From assembly GCF_046546515.1 (NCBI RefSeq), contig NZ_JBKHKJ010000023.1:23587-87586 (forward strand): a stretch of 64,000 bases of DNA, in the 5' to 3' direction. Positions within the stretch are counted from its first letter, which is position 1; each line of letters opens with the position of its first letter. Positions 33,245 to 42,023 of the stretch are shown here, piece after piece. The notes beneath the pieces were generated by a model. The model did no database searches. It was not told where the DNA came from and saw only the letters and a program-made list of their open reading frames with translations. Position numbers and translations under genes: made by a program. Origin of the DNA: Parasediminibacterium sp046546515 (GTDB lineage: Bacteria > Bacteroidota > Bacteroidia > Chitinophagales > Chitinophagaceae).

Positions 33245-33643
33245 ATGGAATTGCAAGTACTAATTGTAGATGATAGCGATATTGTTGTTTTTTTACATAC
33301 AGAGATATTGGCACTAAGTGGATTGTCAGAAAATCCTTTATCGGCCATCAATGGGCAAATGGCATTGCAAATGCTTTCAGAAAATAAAAAAAATGACCCA
33401 TACTTAATACTGCTCGACATAAATATGCCTGTAATGGATGGGTGGGGTTTTCTTGAAGGGCTGCAAAACCAACCTGATTTACCACCTGTGTATGTAGTAA
33501 TGGTAACATCATCCATTGATATGCGGGACAAGCAAAAAGCCACTAAATACCCACACGTAATTGGCTTTTTTGAAAAACCATTGAGCATGGAAGATTGTAA
33601 AAATGTAAGGGGGCTGAAACCGATAAAGGCATTTTTTGAATAA
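33245..33643 (+). CDS. Single-domain response regulator
   Basis: This 132-aa CheY-like receiver has all switch residues: Asp9-Asp10 (LIVDDSD), phosphoacceptor Asp58 (LLDINMPVMDGW), Thr88 (MVTSS) and Lys111 (FFEKPLS). There is no output domain, so it acts through a protein partner or as a phosphate relay. No histidine kinase is adjacent, so the cognate kinase must be elsewhere. Single-domain regulators of this type are numerous in Bacteroidota and usually belong to hybrid-kinase phosphorelays. Confidence 0.9.
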   Translation: MELQVLIVDDSDIVVFLHTEILALSGLSENPLSAINGQMALQMLSENKKNDPYLILLDINMPVMDGWGFLEGLQNQPDLPPVYVVMVTSSIDMRDKQKATKYPHVIGFFEKPLSMEDCKNVRGLKPIKAFFE

Positions 33644-33653
33644 AAATAGGTTA

Positions 33654-33800
33654 GCCATAAAGTCTCAAAATACAAAGAAGCATAAATAAAAATAGGTTAA
33701 AGGGATTGATAACATACTTTTTCTTTTTTTTTCTTTTCATCTTCTTGCCTTAAAACTTTGTGCCTCTTTGCGTCTTCGAGCCTTTGTGGCAGATTAACCA
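33654..33800. repeat. Long hairpin of the CCACAAAG repeat family
   Basis: The left arm starts GCCATAAAGTCTCAAAATAC and the right arm ends GAGCCTTTGTGGCAGATTAA. The right arm with its A/T-rich run is nearly the same as at 28500-28580. Confidence 0.75.
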
Positions 33801-33863
33801 AACTTACACATGCGTAATAGCCATTTTTCCATTTCTATAAAAAGAAAAAAATCATATATTTAT

Positions 33864-33879
33864 AGCCAATATATTGGCT
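33864..33879. promoter_or_regulatory. 16-bp perfect palindrome abutting the ATP-grasp start codon
   Basis: AGCCAATATATTGGCT is a perfect palindrome that ends one base before the ATG at 33881. It would sequester the ribosome-binding region as a hairpin or serve as an operator. It occurs once in the region I read. Confidence 0.6.
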
Positions 33880-33880
33880 T

Positions 33881-34840
33881 ATGAAAAAGATTGGTATCCT
33901 TTATGGCAAGGAACGTAGTTTTCCCGAGGCATTGATAGCCACTATCAATAGCAAAAATATAGAAGGTATTGTAGCCGAGCCTGTACTGATAAGCAAAGTG
34001 ATGCAGGGCGAAGCTTCTGGCTATGCTGTAATTATAGACAGGATAAGCCAGGACGTGCCTTTTTACCGTGCTTTTCTTAAAAATGCAGCAGTTAGTGGTA
34101 CTGTTGTTATCAACAACCCTTTTTGGTTCAGTGCCGATGAAAAGTTTTTCAATAATTGCCTCGCTACAAAAATTGGTGTACCCGTGCCAAAAACAGTGAT
34201 ACTTCCTTCCCATCAACTACCTGACGACACTTCTGCCCAATCGTTTAGCAACCTTGCTTACCCACTGGAATGGGAGTCTATTTTTAATTATGTAGGCTTC
34301 CCTGCTTATATGAAGCCTTTTGCAGGTGGCGGCTGGAAAAATGTGTACCGTGTTGAAAACAAGGCCGATTTCTTTAAAAAACATACAGAGACAGGTCAGT
34401 TGGTAATGCTGCTGCAGGAAGAAATTGTTTTTGAAGAATATTACCGATGCTATTGTATTGGCGGCAAGCATGTGCGCATAATGCCTTATGAGCCACGCAA
34501 CCCTCATCATTTGCGGTATCAGGCTACTTTTGTGCCAACCCCAGAAAAACTGGCAGAAATGGAAACCATAGTGCTGAAAATAAATGCTTGGTTGGGGTAC
34601 GACTTTAACACGGTTGAGCTGGCCTTGCGTGATGGCGTACCCTATGCAATAGATTTTTGCAACCCATCACCAGATGCAGATAAAAACAGCGTTGGCGAAG
34701 CCAATTTTGAATGGGTAGTAGAAACTGCTGCCAACTTTGCCATAGAAAAAGCATTGGCACAAGGTGATGGCAAAGACCACTCTACCTGGGGGGAATATGT
34801 AAAACACTCTTCTAAGGGAGTTATAAATTATGAATTATAA
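33881..34840 (+). CDS. ATP-grasp domain ligase
   Basis: This 319-aa protein begins KKIGILYGKERSFPEALIAT. The central and C-terminal part has the ATP-grasp pattern: a lysine in the phosphate loop (AYMKPFAGGGWKNVYRV), the acidic EEIVFEEYYRCYCIGGK strand, and a metal site in NTVELALRDGVPYAIDFCNPS (Glu and Asn). ATP-grasp ligases join a carboxylate to an amine through an acylphosphate. The next gene encodes a second carboxylate-amine ligase, so the two probably act on one small peptide or amino acid product. The last residues VINYEL and stop codon come from a junction repeat. The substrate is unknown. Confidence 0.8.
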   Translation: MKKIGILYGKERSFPEALIATINSKNIEGIVAEPVLISKVMQGEASGYAVIIDRISQDVPFYRAFLKNAAVSGTVVINNPFWFSADEKFFNNCLATKIGVPVPKTVILPSHQLPDDTSAQSFSNLAYPLEWESIFNYVGFPAYMKPFAGGGWKNVYRVENKADFFKKHTETGQLVMLLQEEIVFEEYYRCYCIGGKHVRIMPYEPRNPHHLRYQATFVPTPEKLAEMETIVLKINAWLGYDFNTVELALRDGVPYAIDFCNPSPDADKNSVGEANFEWVVETAANFAIEKALAQGDGKDHSTWGEYVKHSSKGVINYEL

Positions 34841-34905
34841 GTTATGAATTATACATGTGAGTGTTTGTTTTGTGCTGCTTTGAGCCTTTGAGGCTTAGTG
34901 GCAAC
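34822..34905. repeat. AATTATGAATTATAAGTTATG repeat and half copy of the CTTTGTGGC family
   Basis: A quasi-tandem AATTATG series (34822-34852) is followed by a TTTGTGCTGCTTTGAGCCTTT word series ending AGTGGCAAC. Together they fill the gap between the ATP-grasp and YbdK-like genes. Confidence 0.6.
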
Positions 34906-34927
34906 ATATAATTATAAAATAAAAGCC

Positions 34928-36031
34928 ATGAATTACAATGACTTTACAATAGGCATCGAGGAAGAATACATGGTATTAGACCCCGAAACAAGGGAACTGA
35001 AAAGCCATGAGCAACGTATTGTGGCCGAGGGGCAAAAACTGTTGAAAGACAAAGTGAAAGCCGAGATGCACCAGGCTGTTGTGGAAGTAGGCACTGACAT
35101 TTGCAAAAACATTGACGAGGCATTGATAGACGTAGCAAGCCTGCGTGGGCACATTGCAGAGATAGCTGGCAACATGGGGCTATGGGTAGGTGCCAGTGGC
35201 ACGCACCCTTTTAGCCATTGGAACAGCCAATTGATTACCGACAACATACGCTACCATGAAATAGTGAACGAACTACAAGAAGCCGCACGTAGCAACCTCA
35301 TTTTTGGCCTGCATGTACATGTTGGCATCACTAACCGAAAATTGGCTATACATATTGCCAACACAGCACGCTATTTTTTGCCGCATGTGTATGCGTTAAG
35401 CACTAACTCGCCATTTTGGATTGGCAGGAAAACGGGTTATAAATCGTACAGGTCAAAAATTTTTGACAAATTCCCTCGCACGGGCATACCAGAATATTTT
35501 GAAAGCATAGAAGCGTATGACAATTACGTGAGCCTGCTTGTAAAAACCAATTGTATAGACAATGCAAAGAAAATATGGTGGGATGTAAGGGTGCACCCTT
35601 TTTTCAATACAATAGAATTTAGGGTTTGCGACGTACCTATGACTATCAATGAAACCCTTGCCATTGCTGCGCTTTTCCAGGCAATTTGTGCAAAGCTTTA
35701 CAAACTTAGGAATCAAAACCTAAACTTTATTGTTTATCAAAGGGCCTTGATTAATGAGAATAAATGGCGCGCCAGCAGATATGGCATAGACGGCAGCCTG
35801 ATAGATTTTGGCAAGGAAACAGAAGTGCCCACACGCCAATTGATACTGGAACTGCTAGACTTTGTGGACGATGTGGTAGATGATTTGGGCAGCCGCCACG
35901 TAATAAATAACATACAAGCTCTGATGGACAAAGGCACAGGGGCAGATAGGCAATTAAAGGTATTTGAAGAAACCAACAGCTTGATTAGCGTGGTTGACTA
36001 TATTAATAGTCAATTTTTAACAGCAGATTAA
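34928..36031 (+). CDS. Carboxylate-amine ligase, YbdK/GCS2 type
   Basis: Members of the glutamate-cysteine ligase family 2 form a gamma-glutamyl or similar amide bond using ATP. I chose the ATG at 34928 (MNYNDFTIGIEEEYMVLDPE), giving 367 aa. An upstream GTG lies in a dispersed repeat. The EEE glutamates and GLHVHVGI, WDVRVHPFFNTIEFRVCDVP, and KWRASRYGIDG (in outline) are the family signatures. The E. coli homologue YbdK makes little gamma-glutamylcysteine, so this enzyme may have another substrate. Pairing with an ATP-grasp gene suggests a two-step peptide synthesis. Confidence 0.88.
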   Translation: MNYNDFTIGIEEEYMVLDPETRELKSHEQRIVAEGQKLLKDKVKAEMHQAVVEVGTDICKNIDEALIDVASLRGHIAEIAGNMGLWVGASGTHPFSHWNSQLITDNIRYHEIVNELQEAARSNLIFGLHVHVGITNRKLAIHIANTARYFLPHVYALSTNSPFWIGRKTGYKSYRSKIFDKFPRTGIPEYFESIEAYDNYVSLLVKTNCIDNAKKIWWDVRVHPFFNTIEFRVCDVPMTINETLAIAALFQAICAKLYKLRNQNLNFIVYQRALINENKWRASRYGIDGSLIDFGKETEVPTRQLILELLDFVDDVVDDLGSRHVINNIQALMDKGTGADRQLKVFEETNSLISVVDYINSQFLTAD

Positions 36032-36153
36032 TGGATTGCCTGACTAATGAAGATGCCGTTTTTTCATATTGACCAGTTATTTATTATTTTTACAGCATAT
36101 CAATCTTATTCATAACAGGCAGCAAACGCAGTAACTCTAGTATCAAATACTGC

Positions 36154-36717
36154 GTGAGTATCGTAAAACAATTATATCATTTGTCTGAACACGAACTTAT
36201 AAAAGGTTGCGTTGAGCAAAACCCGAACACCCAGCGTTTGCTATTTGAGCAGTACGCTGGCAAGTTCATGACTATTTGTTTGCGCTATGCCACAGATGTG
36301 ATGGAAGCCGAAGACATGATGCAAGAAGGATTTGTACGCATTTTTACCCACCTGCACCAATTTAAGTTTGAAGGTTCCTTTGAAGGATGGATGAGACGAA
36401 TTGTAGTAAATGTTTGCCTGAAACATTTGCAAAAAAGAAAAATCCAATTTAAAGAACTGGCAGAAGATTCGCGCAATGAGCCTGCACTTCATCCCTATAC
36501 ATACAGTAGTATTGGCGAAGATGAATTGCTAAAATTGATCAGCCGCCTGCCAGATGGTTACCGCATGGTTTTTAACTTGAACGTTGTTGAAGGCTATAGC
36601 CATGAGGAAATAGCTGTGTTGCTAGGCATACAGGCAAGTACCAGCAGAAGCCAATTGGTAAAAGCCCGGAAAATGTTGCAGAACCAAATTATTCAACTGG
36701 AAAGAATTGCCGTATGA
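36154..36717 (+). CDS. ECF-type RNA polymerase sigma factor
   Basis: This 187-aa sigma-70 family factor (group 4) starts at GTG. Region 2 is about residues 25-95 (LLFEQYAGKFMTICLRYATD, AEDMMQEGFVRIFTHLHQF, WMRRIVVNVCLKHL). Region 4 is about 125-180 (LPDGYRMVFNLNVVEGYSHEEIA and ASTSRSQLVKARKML), with no region 3, as in ECF factors. The stop overlaps the start of the downstream gene, so they are translationally coupled. That partner has an anti-sigma-like N-terminus. The pair is probably an envelope-responsive regulator. Confidence 0.92.
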   Translation: MSIVKQLYHLSEHELIKGCVEQNPNTQRLLFEQYAGKFMTICLRYATDVMEAEDMMQEGFVRIFTHLHQFKFEGSFEGWMRRIVVNVCLKHLQKRKIQFKELAEDSRNEPALHPYTYSSIGEDELLKLISRLPDGYRMVFNLNVVEGYSHEEIAVLLGIQASTSRSQLVKARKMLQNQIIQLERIAV

Positions 36718-38333
36718 TGAACGATTACCCTTTTGACAAATACATAAAAGATAGCTTAGAAAGCTATAAAACCCCTGTGCCAGTTGGCCTGTGGGAAAAA
36801 ATTGCCCTTGAAACAGGCAAGAAAAAACCCAAGCCCTTCTGGGCTACGCCTTATTTTAAAATAGGAGTTCCAGCAGTTGTAGCGGCTGCATTGTTGGTTG
36901 CATATTTATTTTATCCAAGAAATTCAATTTATACAGTAATAGACAATAATAGTAGCAAAAAAGCAACAATTATTACAACTAAGGCTGCTTTTGTAAATAA
37001 GGATAATATAAAAACAGCTTACACGAAACATGCAAATACACTTAATATAGATGAATCGGTAAGCAAAAGTGCTTCCCCCATAACGTTTGTAGAAAGCAAC
37101 AATGGCAAGAAGGCAGCAACAACTAAAGCTAGCAGAATAGCTGTTGCTACCAGTAATAGCATAAATAAAAATGATGCATCCACAGCTACTATTGCCAATA
37201 AGCCAACCAGTAACTATGTACCTCCTTCAAAAAATGCTATAGAAACCTCGATTAAAAACACAAGCACCAACAATGCAAGCCATGTTTCTTCTATTACCCA
37301 AAAACTGGACAATATACCTGCAAGCAAAAATGATAAACAAGCTAAGGCTTCACCTGTGTTTCCAATTGCCATTAGCACAGATAAAAATACAAGTAAAATA
37401 AAAAAACAGGGTAATAATGATGGTATTGCTATAGAAAATAACAATGTAACGCTAGTAGAAAAGCCTTTTGAAAAAGCAAATGCTGTTTTAATTGCAACCC
37501 ATCAACTTGATTACCTGCTTATTAACAAGCGTTTAGCTAGCCTTAAAATGGACGAAGATAACAACCCTACTATTTCACTAAAACCTAGGAGAGTACCAGG
37601 TAATTGGTATGTTGGTGCATATATATCGCCAGATTATAACACAAAAACAGCAACTACAAATGGACTTAGCCATCGTTTTTTACAAACAAGGGACAGCTCA
37701 CAAAAGCTGCTAAAAACTGGGACGACTTTAGGGATTGGCCTTACGAGGCGCTTCAGCGACCATTTCCTTATAAAAACAGGCTTCCAGTACAAGCAGGTAA
37801 ACGAACGTTTTATTTATACTAAACAAGGCGACATTAAAGATATCACAGTAGTAAATACACGAGCCTATATGGGCGACTTGGGCGAAACCTTATATAAAAA
37901 TGACACATCTATACTGCACCAAATAGGCTATACCATTAAAACAAACAACAATACTTACAAAAGTTTTGAAGTGCCTGTTTTAGCTAGCTACGAAGCCGGC
38001 AATGCCAAATGGCATTTTGCCCTGAATGGCGGGGCTATTATCAATTTGCTTTCTGTGTATGAAGGGCAAACGTATGATAGCTCATTGGCAGTAGTGCCTT
38101 TAAATGCTGCAAAAACAAATGGCTTTTTCAAAAGCACTACTAATATTAGCTTATACGCAGGCATCAGTTTATTGCGCAATATTGGCAACAATATGGAACT
38201 TTTTGCAGAGCCTTATTATAGGCAAAGCTTGTCTAGCACCAGCATCTCTGCCATTGGCTATAACCAAAGGTTTAATTCAATGGGTATTTCTTTCGGTATT
38301 CGGTATAAACTATATACCATAAGCAACAAATAG
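36714..38333 (+). CDS. Membrane-anchored outer membrane beta-barrel protein, sigma-coupled
   Basis: This 539-aa protein begins MMNDYPFDKYIKDSLESY. A short N-terminal cytoplasmic part (about 1-43), including VPVGLWEKIALETGKKK, resembles anti-sigma domains. A transmembrane helix follows (about 47-66, FKIGVPAVVAAALLVAYLFY). A low-complexity linker of N, K, A, T and S runs to about 255. The last 250 residues look like an outer membrane beta-barrel of the PF13568 type (NWYVGAYISPDYNT, IGLTRRFSDHFLIKTGFQYK, GISFGIRYKLY at the end). There is no cleavable signal peptide. I infer that it could span from inner membrane to outer membrane and sense envelope state for the sigma factor. Confidence 0.7.
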   Translation: MMNDYPFDKYIKDSLESYKTPVPVGLWEKIALETGKKKPKPFWATPYFKIGVPAVVAAALLVAYLFYPRNSIYTVIDNNSSKKATIITTKAAFVNKDNIKTAYTKHANTLNIDESVSKSASPITFVESNNGKKAATTKASRIAVATSNSINKNDASTATIANKPTSNYVPPSKNAIETSIKNTSTNNASHVSSITQKLDNIPASKNDKQAKASPVFPIAISTDKNTSKIKKQGNNDGIAIENNNVTLVEKPFEKANAVLIATHQLDYLLINKRLASLKMDEDNNPTISLKPRRVPGNWYVGAYISPDYNTKTATTNGLSHRFLQTRDSSQKLLKTGTTLGIGLTRRFSDHFLIKTGFQYKQVNERFIYTKQGDIKDITVVNTRAYMGDLGETLYKNDTSILHQIGYTIKTNNNTYKSFEVPVLASYEAGNAKWHFALNGGAIINLLSVYEGQTYDSSLAVVPLNAAKTNGFFKSTTNISLYAGISLLRNIGNNMELFAEPYYRQSLSSTSISAIGYNQRFNSMGISFGIRYKLYTISNK

Positions 38334-38357
38334 TAAAGCACAGGTATCAATATAAAT

Positions 38358-39380
38358 ATGAAGCTATTATTTGTAAATATTTTTTTACTCCTAGGCTTAG
38401 TGCTAGCCATGCAAAGCTGTAAGAAAGCTGCTGTATCAGATGTTTTTGTTAGTGATACTACCAATGTGCTGAATGATACAGTCTGGATTAAAAACGATAG
38501 TGCCATCTCGCCCATTGTTGCTTCAAGCTTGAACGAGCCTGTTGTTGTAGATAGTTTCAATTGCACCGAAGACGGTACTATTTCATTTGGCGATAGCATT
38601 AGTGCTAGTTTCCCAAAAGCTGGCTGCATGGTAAGTAACACACCTGGCAGCACCATCAAGACCCCGCTAAAGGTAAGGGCAGAAATTGTGGTTTTAAGGA
38701 CTAAAGGGGATCTTATCAGGTTTGGCATACCCACCGTAAGCAACAACGCATTGCTAGAAGCGGGCGTGTATGTGAATATCAGGTTACGGAATAATAAAAA
38801 AGATGTTTATTGGAACTCGGCAGTTGCTCCCATATTAATAAAAATAAAAGCAAGCAGCCCTTCGCAGGAGATGAAATATTTTAGCTCGCCTTTTGCTACA
38901 AGTAGTGCATTTTATTATTGGGTAAGCAATCCAATGGGAGGGATTGGAAGAAACAGTGTTAGTCCATTCAAAGATTCAGTACTAGGTAGCAATGCTAAAA
39001 AAACAGGCTACATTATCAATACCACCCAAATTGGCTGGTTTGGATGCTCAACAACACTTGACAATTCGCCAGCAACCCAGCAAACAAGGCTGAATGTATC
39101 CTTGCCTTTAAATTTTACGAACAAAAACACGGTTGTTTATGCTTCGTTCGACAACAAGAAAACAGTAATACGGCTGGCATCAAACCCATATGGAAGAAGC
39201 TATTATTCCCCAACTACAGTGCCTAAAAACACCAAGCTCACCATACTCACCATTTCAAAAATTGGTTCTGAATATTATTTGGGTACAAATGTTACGCAAG
39301 TAACTTCCAATGTGCCTATTTCGGTAGTGCCTGAGAAAAAAACACTCGATTTTGTTATCAACTATTTGAATAAACTTTAG
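38358..39380 (+). CDS. Lipoprotein of unknown function
   Basis: This 340-aa protein has a signal peptide with a lipobox (LAMQSC, Cys about residue 21). The mature part is beta-rich with many S, T and N residues and NTPGSTIKTPLKVRAEIVVL, LLEAGVYVNIRLRNNKKD and TIPKNTKL-like strands. It probably folds as immunoglobulin-like domains. I do not recognise a family. It follows the beta-barrel gene by 24 bp, so the sigma factor, barrel and lipoprotein are likely one operon and may form one envelope complex. Confidence 0.6.
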   Translation: MKLLFVNIFLLLGLVLAMQSCKKAAVSDVFVSDTTNVLNDTVWIKNDSAISPIVASSLNEPVVVDSFNCTEDGTISFGDSISASFPKAGCMVSNTPGSTIKTPLKVRAEIVVLRTKGDLIRFGIPTVSNNALLEAGVYVNIRLRNNKKDVYWNSAVAPILIKIKASSPSQEMKYFSSPFATSSAFYYWVSNPMGGIGRNSVSPFKDSVLGSNAKKTGYIINTTQIGWFGCSTTLDNSPATQQTRLNVSLPLNFTNKNTVVYASFDNKKTVIRLASNPYGRSYYSPTTVPKNTKLTILTISKIGSEYYLGTNVTQVTSNVPISVVPEKKTLDFVINYLNKL

Positions 39381-39435
39381 TAATAAAGTAAACAAAAATA
39401 ATCCTGTTATATATTTGGCATCTAAAACCTTATAG

Positions 39436-40401
39436 ATGAGCGATAGCACCACCCAAAAATATGCCATAGGGATAGACCTCGGCGGCACGAGTACCAAGTT
39501 TGGCATTGTAGATAAAGATGGCAACATAATAGAACAAGACAGGATACCAACTAGCAGCGAGAAGCCCATTAATTATTTTATAGATGAGCTATATGCCAAG
39601 CTACAGCCCATGATAGACAAGGCGGGTGGGAAAGAAGTTTTTATAGGTATTGGCATGGGTGCGCCAAATGGCAATGTTTACACAGGCAATATAGAATATG
39701 CGGCCAACCTGCATTGGAAAGGTATTGTGCCAATTGCACATCTAGTAACCGAAAAGTTTGGAATAAGGTGCTCCCTTACCAACGATGCGAATGCAGCCGC
39801 CATGGGCGAAATGATGTATGGAGCAGCAAAAGGCATGAAGCATTTCATCACCATCACATTGGGCACGGGCGTAGGTAGCGGCATTGTAATAGATGGAAAA
39901 ATGGTAGTTGGCTACGATGGTTTTGCTGGCGAACTAGGTCATACTATTGTTCGCCACAATGGCCGCCTTCACAAGCTAACAGGAAGCCGGGGCTGTTTGG
40001 AGGTATATGCGTCTGCAACAGGCGTAAGGGAAACGGCTATTGAGTTTTTAGAGTCAAACCCATCTACCCTTAGCTTATTGAGGAATTACAAGGAAGAAGA
40101 ACTAACCAGCGAAACCGTTTATGAATGTGCCCAAAAAGGCGATGAAATTGCCAAGAATGTATTTGACTTTACAGGCCAGATATTGGGCGAGGCCTTGGCA
40201 AATTTTGTGATGTTCTCCTCTCCACAAGCTATTATTTTGTTTGGCGGGCTTACCAAATCTGGCAGTTTTCTAATGAACCCTACCAAGGAAGCCATGGAAA
40301 AGAATTTGTACCAAGTGTTTAAAAATAAGGTGCAATTGGTTTTCAGCAACCTGAAAGAATCTGATGCGGCCATTTTGGGGGCAAGTGCGTTGGTGCTGTA
40401 G
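39436..40401 (+). CDS. ROK family sugar kinase
   Basis: This 321-aa kinase of the ROK family has the ATP motif GIDLGGTSTKFG (12-23), catalytic Asp117 in TNDANAAAMGE, and GELGHT (165-170). It probably phosphorylates glucose or a related hexose at C6. The cysteine cluster CxCGxxGCxE that binds zinc in classical ROK kinases is reduced to GSRGCLE (Cys187 only), so the usual zinc site is missing. The gene lies 55 bp after the lipoprotein gene on the same strand. A terminator follows, between it and the convergent GH43 gene. Confidence 0.85.
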   Translation: MSDSTTQKYAIGIDLGGTSTKFGIVDKDGNIIEQDRIPTSSEKPINYFIDELYAKLQPMIDKAGGKEVFIGIGMGAPNGNVYTGNIEYAANLHWKGIVPIAHLVTEKFGIRCSLTNDANAAAMGEMMYGAAKGMKHFITITLGTGVGSGIVIDGKMVVGYDGFAGELGHTIVRHNGRLHKLTGSRGCLEVYASATGVRETAIEFLESNPSTLSLLRNYKEEELTSETVYECAQKGDEIAKNVFDFTGQILGEALANFVMFSSPQAIILFGGLTKSGSFLMNPTKEAMEKNLYQVFKNKVQLVFSNLKESDAAILGASALVL

Positions 40402-40418
40402 GGAAAGCGTATTGAAAA

Positions 40419-40443
40419 AATTGCCACAAAGACACGAAAATTC
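40419..40443. repeat. Half copy of the CCACAAAG repeat family
   Basis: TTGCCACAAAGACACGAAAA, in the 288-bp gap between the ROK kinase and the GH43 gene. Confidence 0.6.
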
Positions 40444-40629
40444 TAAGTTATAGTTAATGTCTTTCTATAGCTTGTGGTTAACAACCCCATGCCTTTAGGC
40501 TTCGTATACAACTGGGTATCTATCAGGCTTTAGCCATGACATAATGTATACATTATTGGGGGAAAGTTATTTAGATAACGTTACACAGATATAAATGATA
40601 CAACTTAATGTCCACAAGAAAAAAGGCCA

Positions 40630-40666
40630 AATGAAAAAGGCTGCTTAAAACACAGCCTCTTTCATT
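40630..40666. terminator. Hairpin between convergent ROK kinase and GH43 genes
   Basis: Arms AATGAAAAAGGCTG and CAGCCTCTTTCATT (one mismatch) around a short loop. It could serve both strands. Confidence 0.65.
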
Positions 40667-40689
40667 CTTAGTGATAAAAGATTTTTACC

Positions 40690-41901
40690 TCATTTATTTA
40701 ATATAAAATCAGGTTGTTTTTTGGCTATGAAAATTTTGCCATCCTTGTCAAATTCTACTTTTATGATGCCCGGTTTTTCCCGCCAAGGGGCTTGGGTATC
40801 ATCCCCAAAAAAGCAACTGAACCAATCGCCATTGCGGGCTTTAAAAAAGTTGGTACCGCCATTGCAGGGCAGTACTTCGTAGCGGCCAGTATAGGGGCCA
40901 TAGATATTATCAGACATAGCAATCATCATGGAATAGCGGCCTTCGTACTTGTCTGTGGAGCCTAAATAATATTTATCCGACCGTTTAAACAAAGTAGCCC
41001 CTTCAAATCCAATGTCTTTTAGTTGATATACGTTCTGGCAACTTTTGATGTGGTGGTTGGAATCTACATCTGGTGTCAATAGTTTTACCTCCCGCAAAGG
41101 CTCGGCAAAATCGCTTAGGTCATCTTTCATCCTTGCAATATACTTGCCCGAGCCGTGCGTGAAATATACCTTGCCATCATCATCCTGAAATAGGGTAGGG
41201 TCTATCAAATAAGAAGTTTCAATAGGACCAATACCGCCCAGCAAAGGTTTGTCAGGATTAGTGGCGTGGGTATAAGGCCCTTCGGGCTTGCCTGTTGTGC
41301 TTTTTAAAATGGCAATGCCACCCGGAGGCATACTAAAAGCTATATAATAATTGTGGTTGATATAGTGCAGTTCCGGTGCCCAGATAGCCCTTACAGGATT
41401 GCCATGCCTTTCTCGCCATAGTTTTTCCCAACCGCCATCTTTGTCAATGCTCCATACCAAGCCAAGGTAGCTCCAAGTTTTTAAATCTTTGGAGCGGTAT
41501 ATTTCTATGCCATCGTTGTACCGCCATATATTCCTGCCTGTGCTTCCTGTAAGGTAGTAGTTGCCATCGCCGCCTACTATTATCACGGCATCCCTCATGT
41601 TTACATCCCAAATTGGCTTTATGTTAGGCAGTAAGCCTTTTTTAACCACATCGCCAGTGGCATATTTGTCTTTGTTCTGTTCGGTAACATCTAAGTCAGT
41701 AAACCATGTGGCCACATGCCCACCAAAAAAAGTTCCTGCCACAGGCTTCCCTGCACCTGAAACCCCAGTATATAGTTTCTTTATGGAATCGATGGTTGAC
41801 TGCGGGAATGTTTTGGCTGCCTCAATTTTTACTTGGGCGGCAACCATCTGCCAGCTAAAAAAGTAGTTTATAAGACCAAAAGCTAAGTAAGTTTTTTTCA
41901 T
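40690..41901 (-). CDS. Secreted GH43 family glycoside hydrolase
   Basis: GH43 enzymes are inverting arabinofuranosidases, arabinanases or xylosidases with a five-bladed propeller. The 403-aa protein has a signal peptide (LAFGLINYFFSWQMVAAQ). It carries the three catalytic acids in family context: NMRDAVIIVGGDGNYYL, DPTLFQDDDGKVYFTHG and EGATLFKRSDKYYL, together with the WAPELHYI motif. No C-terminal beta-sandwich is present. It lies next to the T9SS proteins and near the arabinose operon, so arabinan or arabinoxylan side chains are likely substrates. The bond specificity cannot be told. Confidence 0.9.
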   Translation of the reverse strand: MKKTYLAFGLINYFFSWQMVAAQVKIEAAKTFPQSTIDSIKKLYTGVSGAGKPVAGTFFGGHVATWFTDLDVTEQNKDKYATGDVVKKGLLPNIKPIWDVNMRDAVIIVGGDGNYYLTGSTGRNIWRYNDGIEIYRSKDLKTWSYLGLVWSIDKDGGWEKLWRERHGNPVRAIWAPELHYINHNYYIAFSMPPGGIAILKSTTGKPEGPYTHATNPDKPLLGGIGPIETSYLIDPTLFQDDDGKVYFTHGSGKYIARMKDDLSDFAEPLREVKLLTPDVDSNHHIKSCQNVYQLKDIGFEGATLFKRSDKYYLGSTDKYEGRYSMMIAMSDNIYGPYTGRYEVLPCNGGTNFFKARNGDWFSCFFGDDTQAPWREKPGIIKVEFDKDGKIFIAKKQPDFILNK

Positions 41902-42023
41902 GTTTAGGGTAATGATAAATCTTTTATGAATAAGAAAGATGCAGCCACTAGTTCAAATGAGGGGCAACAAATCTGCTGCCCCTAACTTGAAACCTGTACA
42001 CAGCGGATAGCTGCATGTTTTAC

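Noticed and set aside
34898..34927. GTG start for the YbdK-like gene
   Set aside because: It lies in a dispersed CTTTGTGGC repeat; the conserved protein starts at 34928.
36714..38333. Ordinary secreted porin
   Set aside because: There is no cleavable signal peptide; a charged N-terminal part and an internal helix come first, so I describe it as membrane-anchored.
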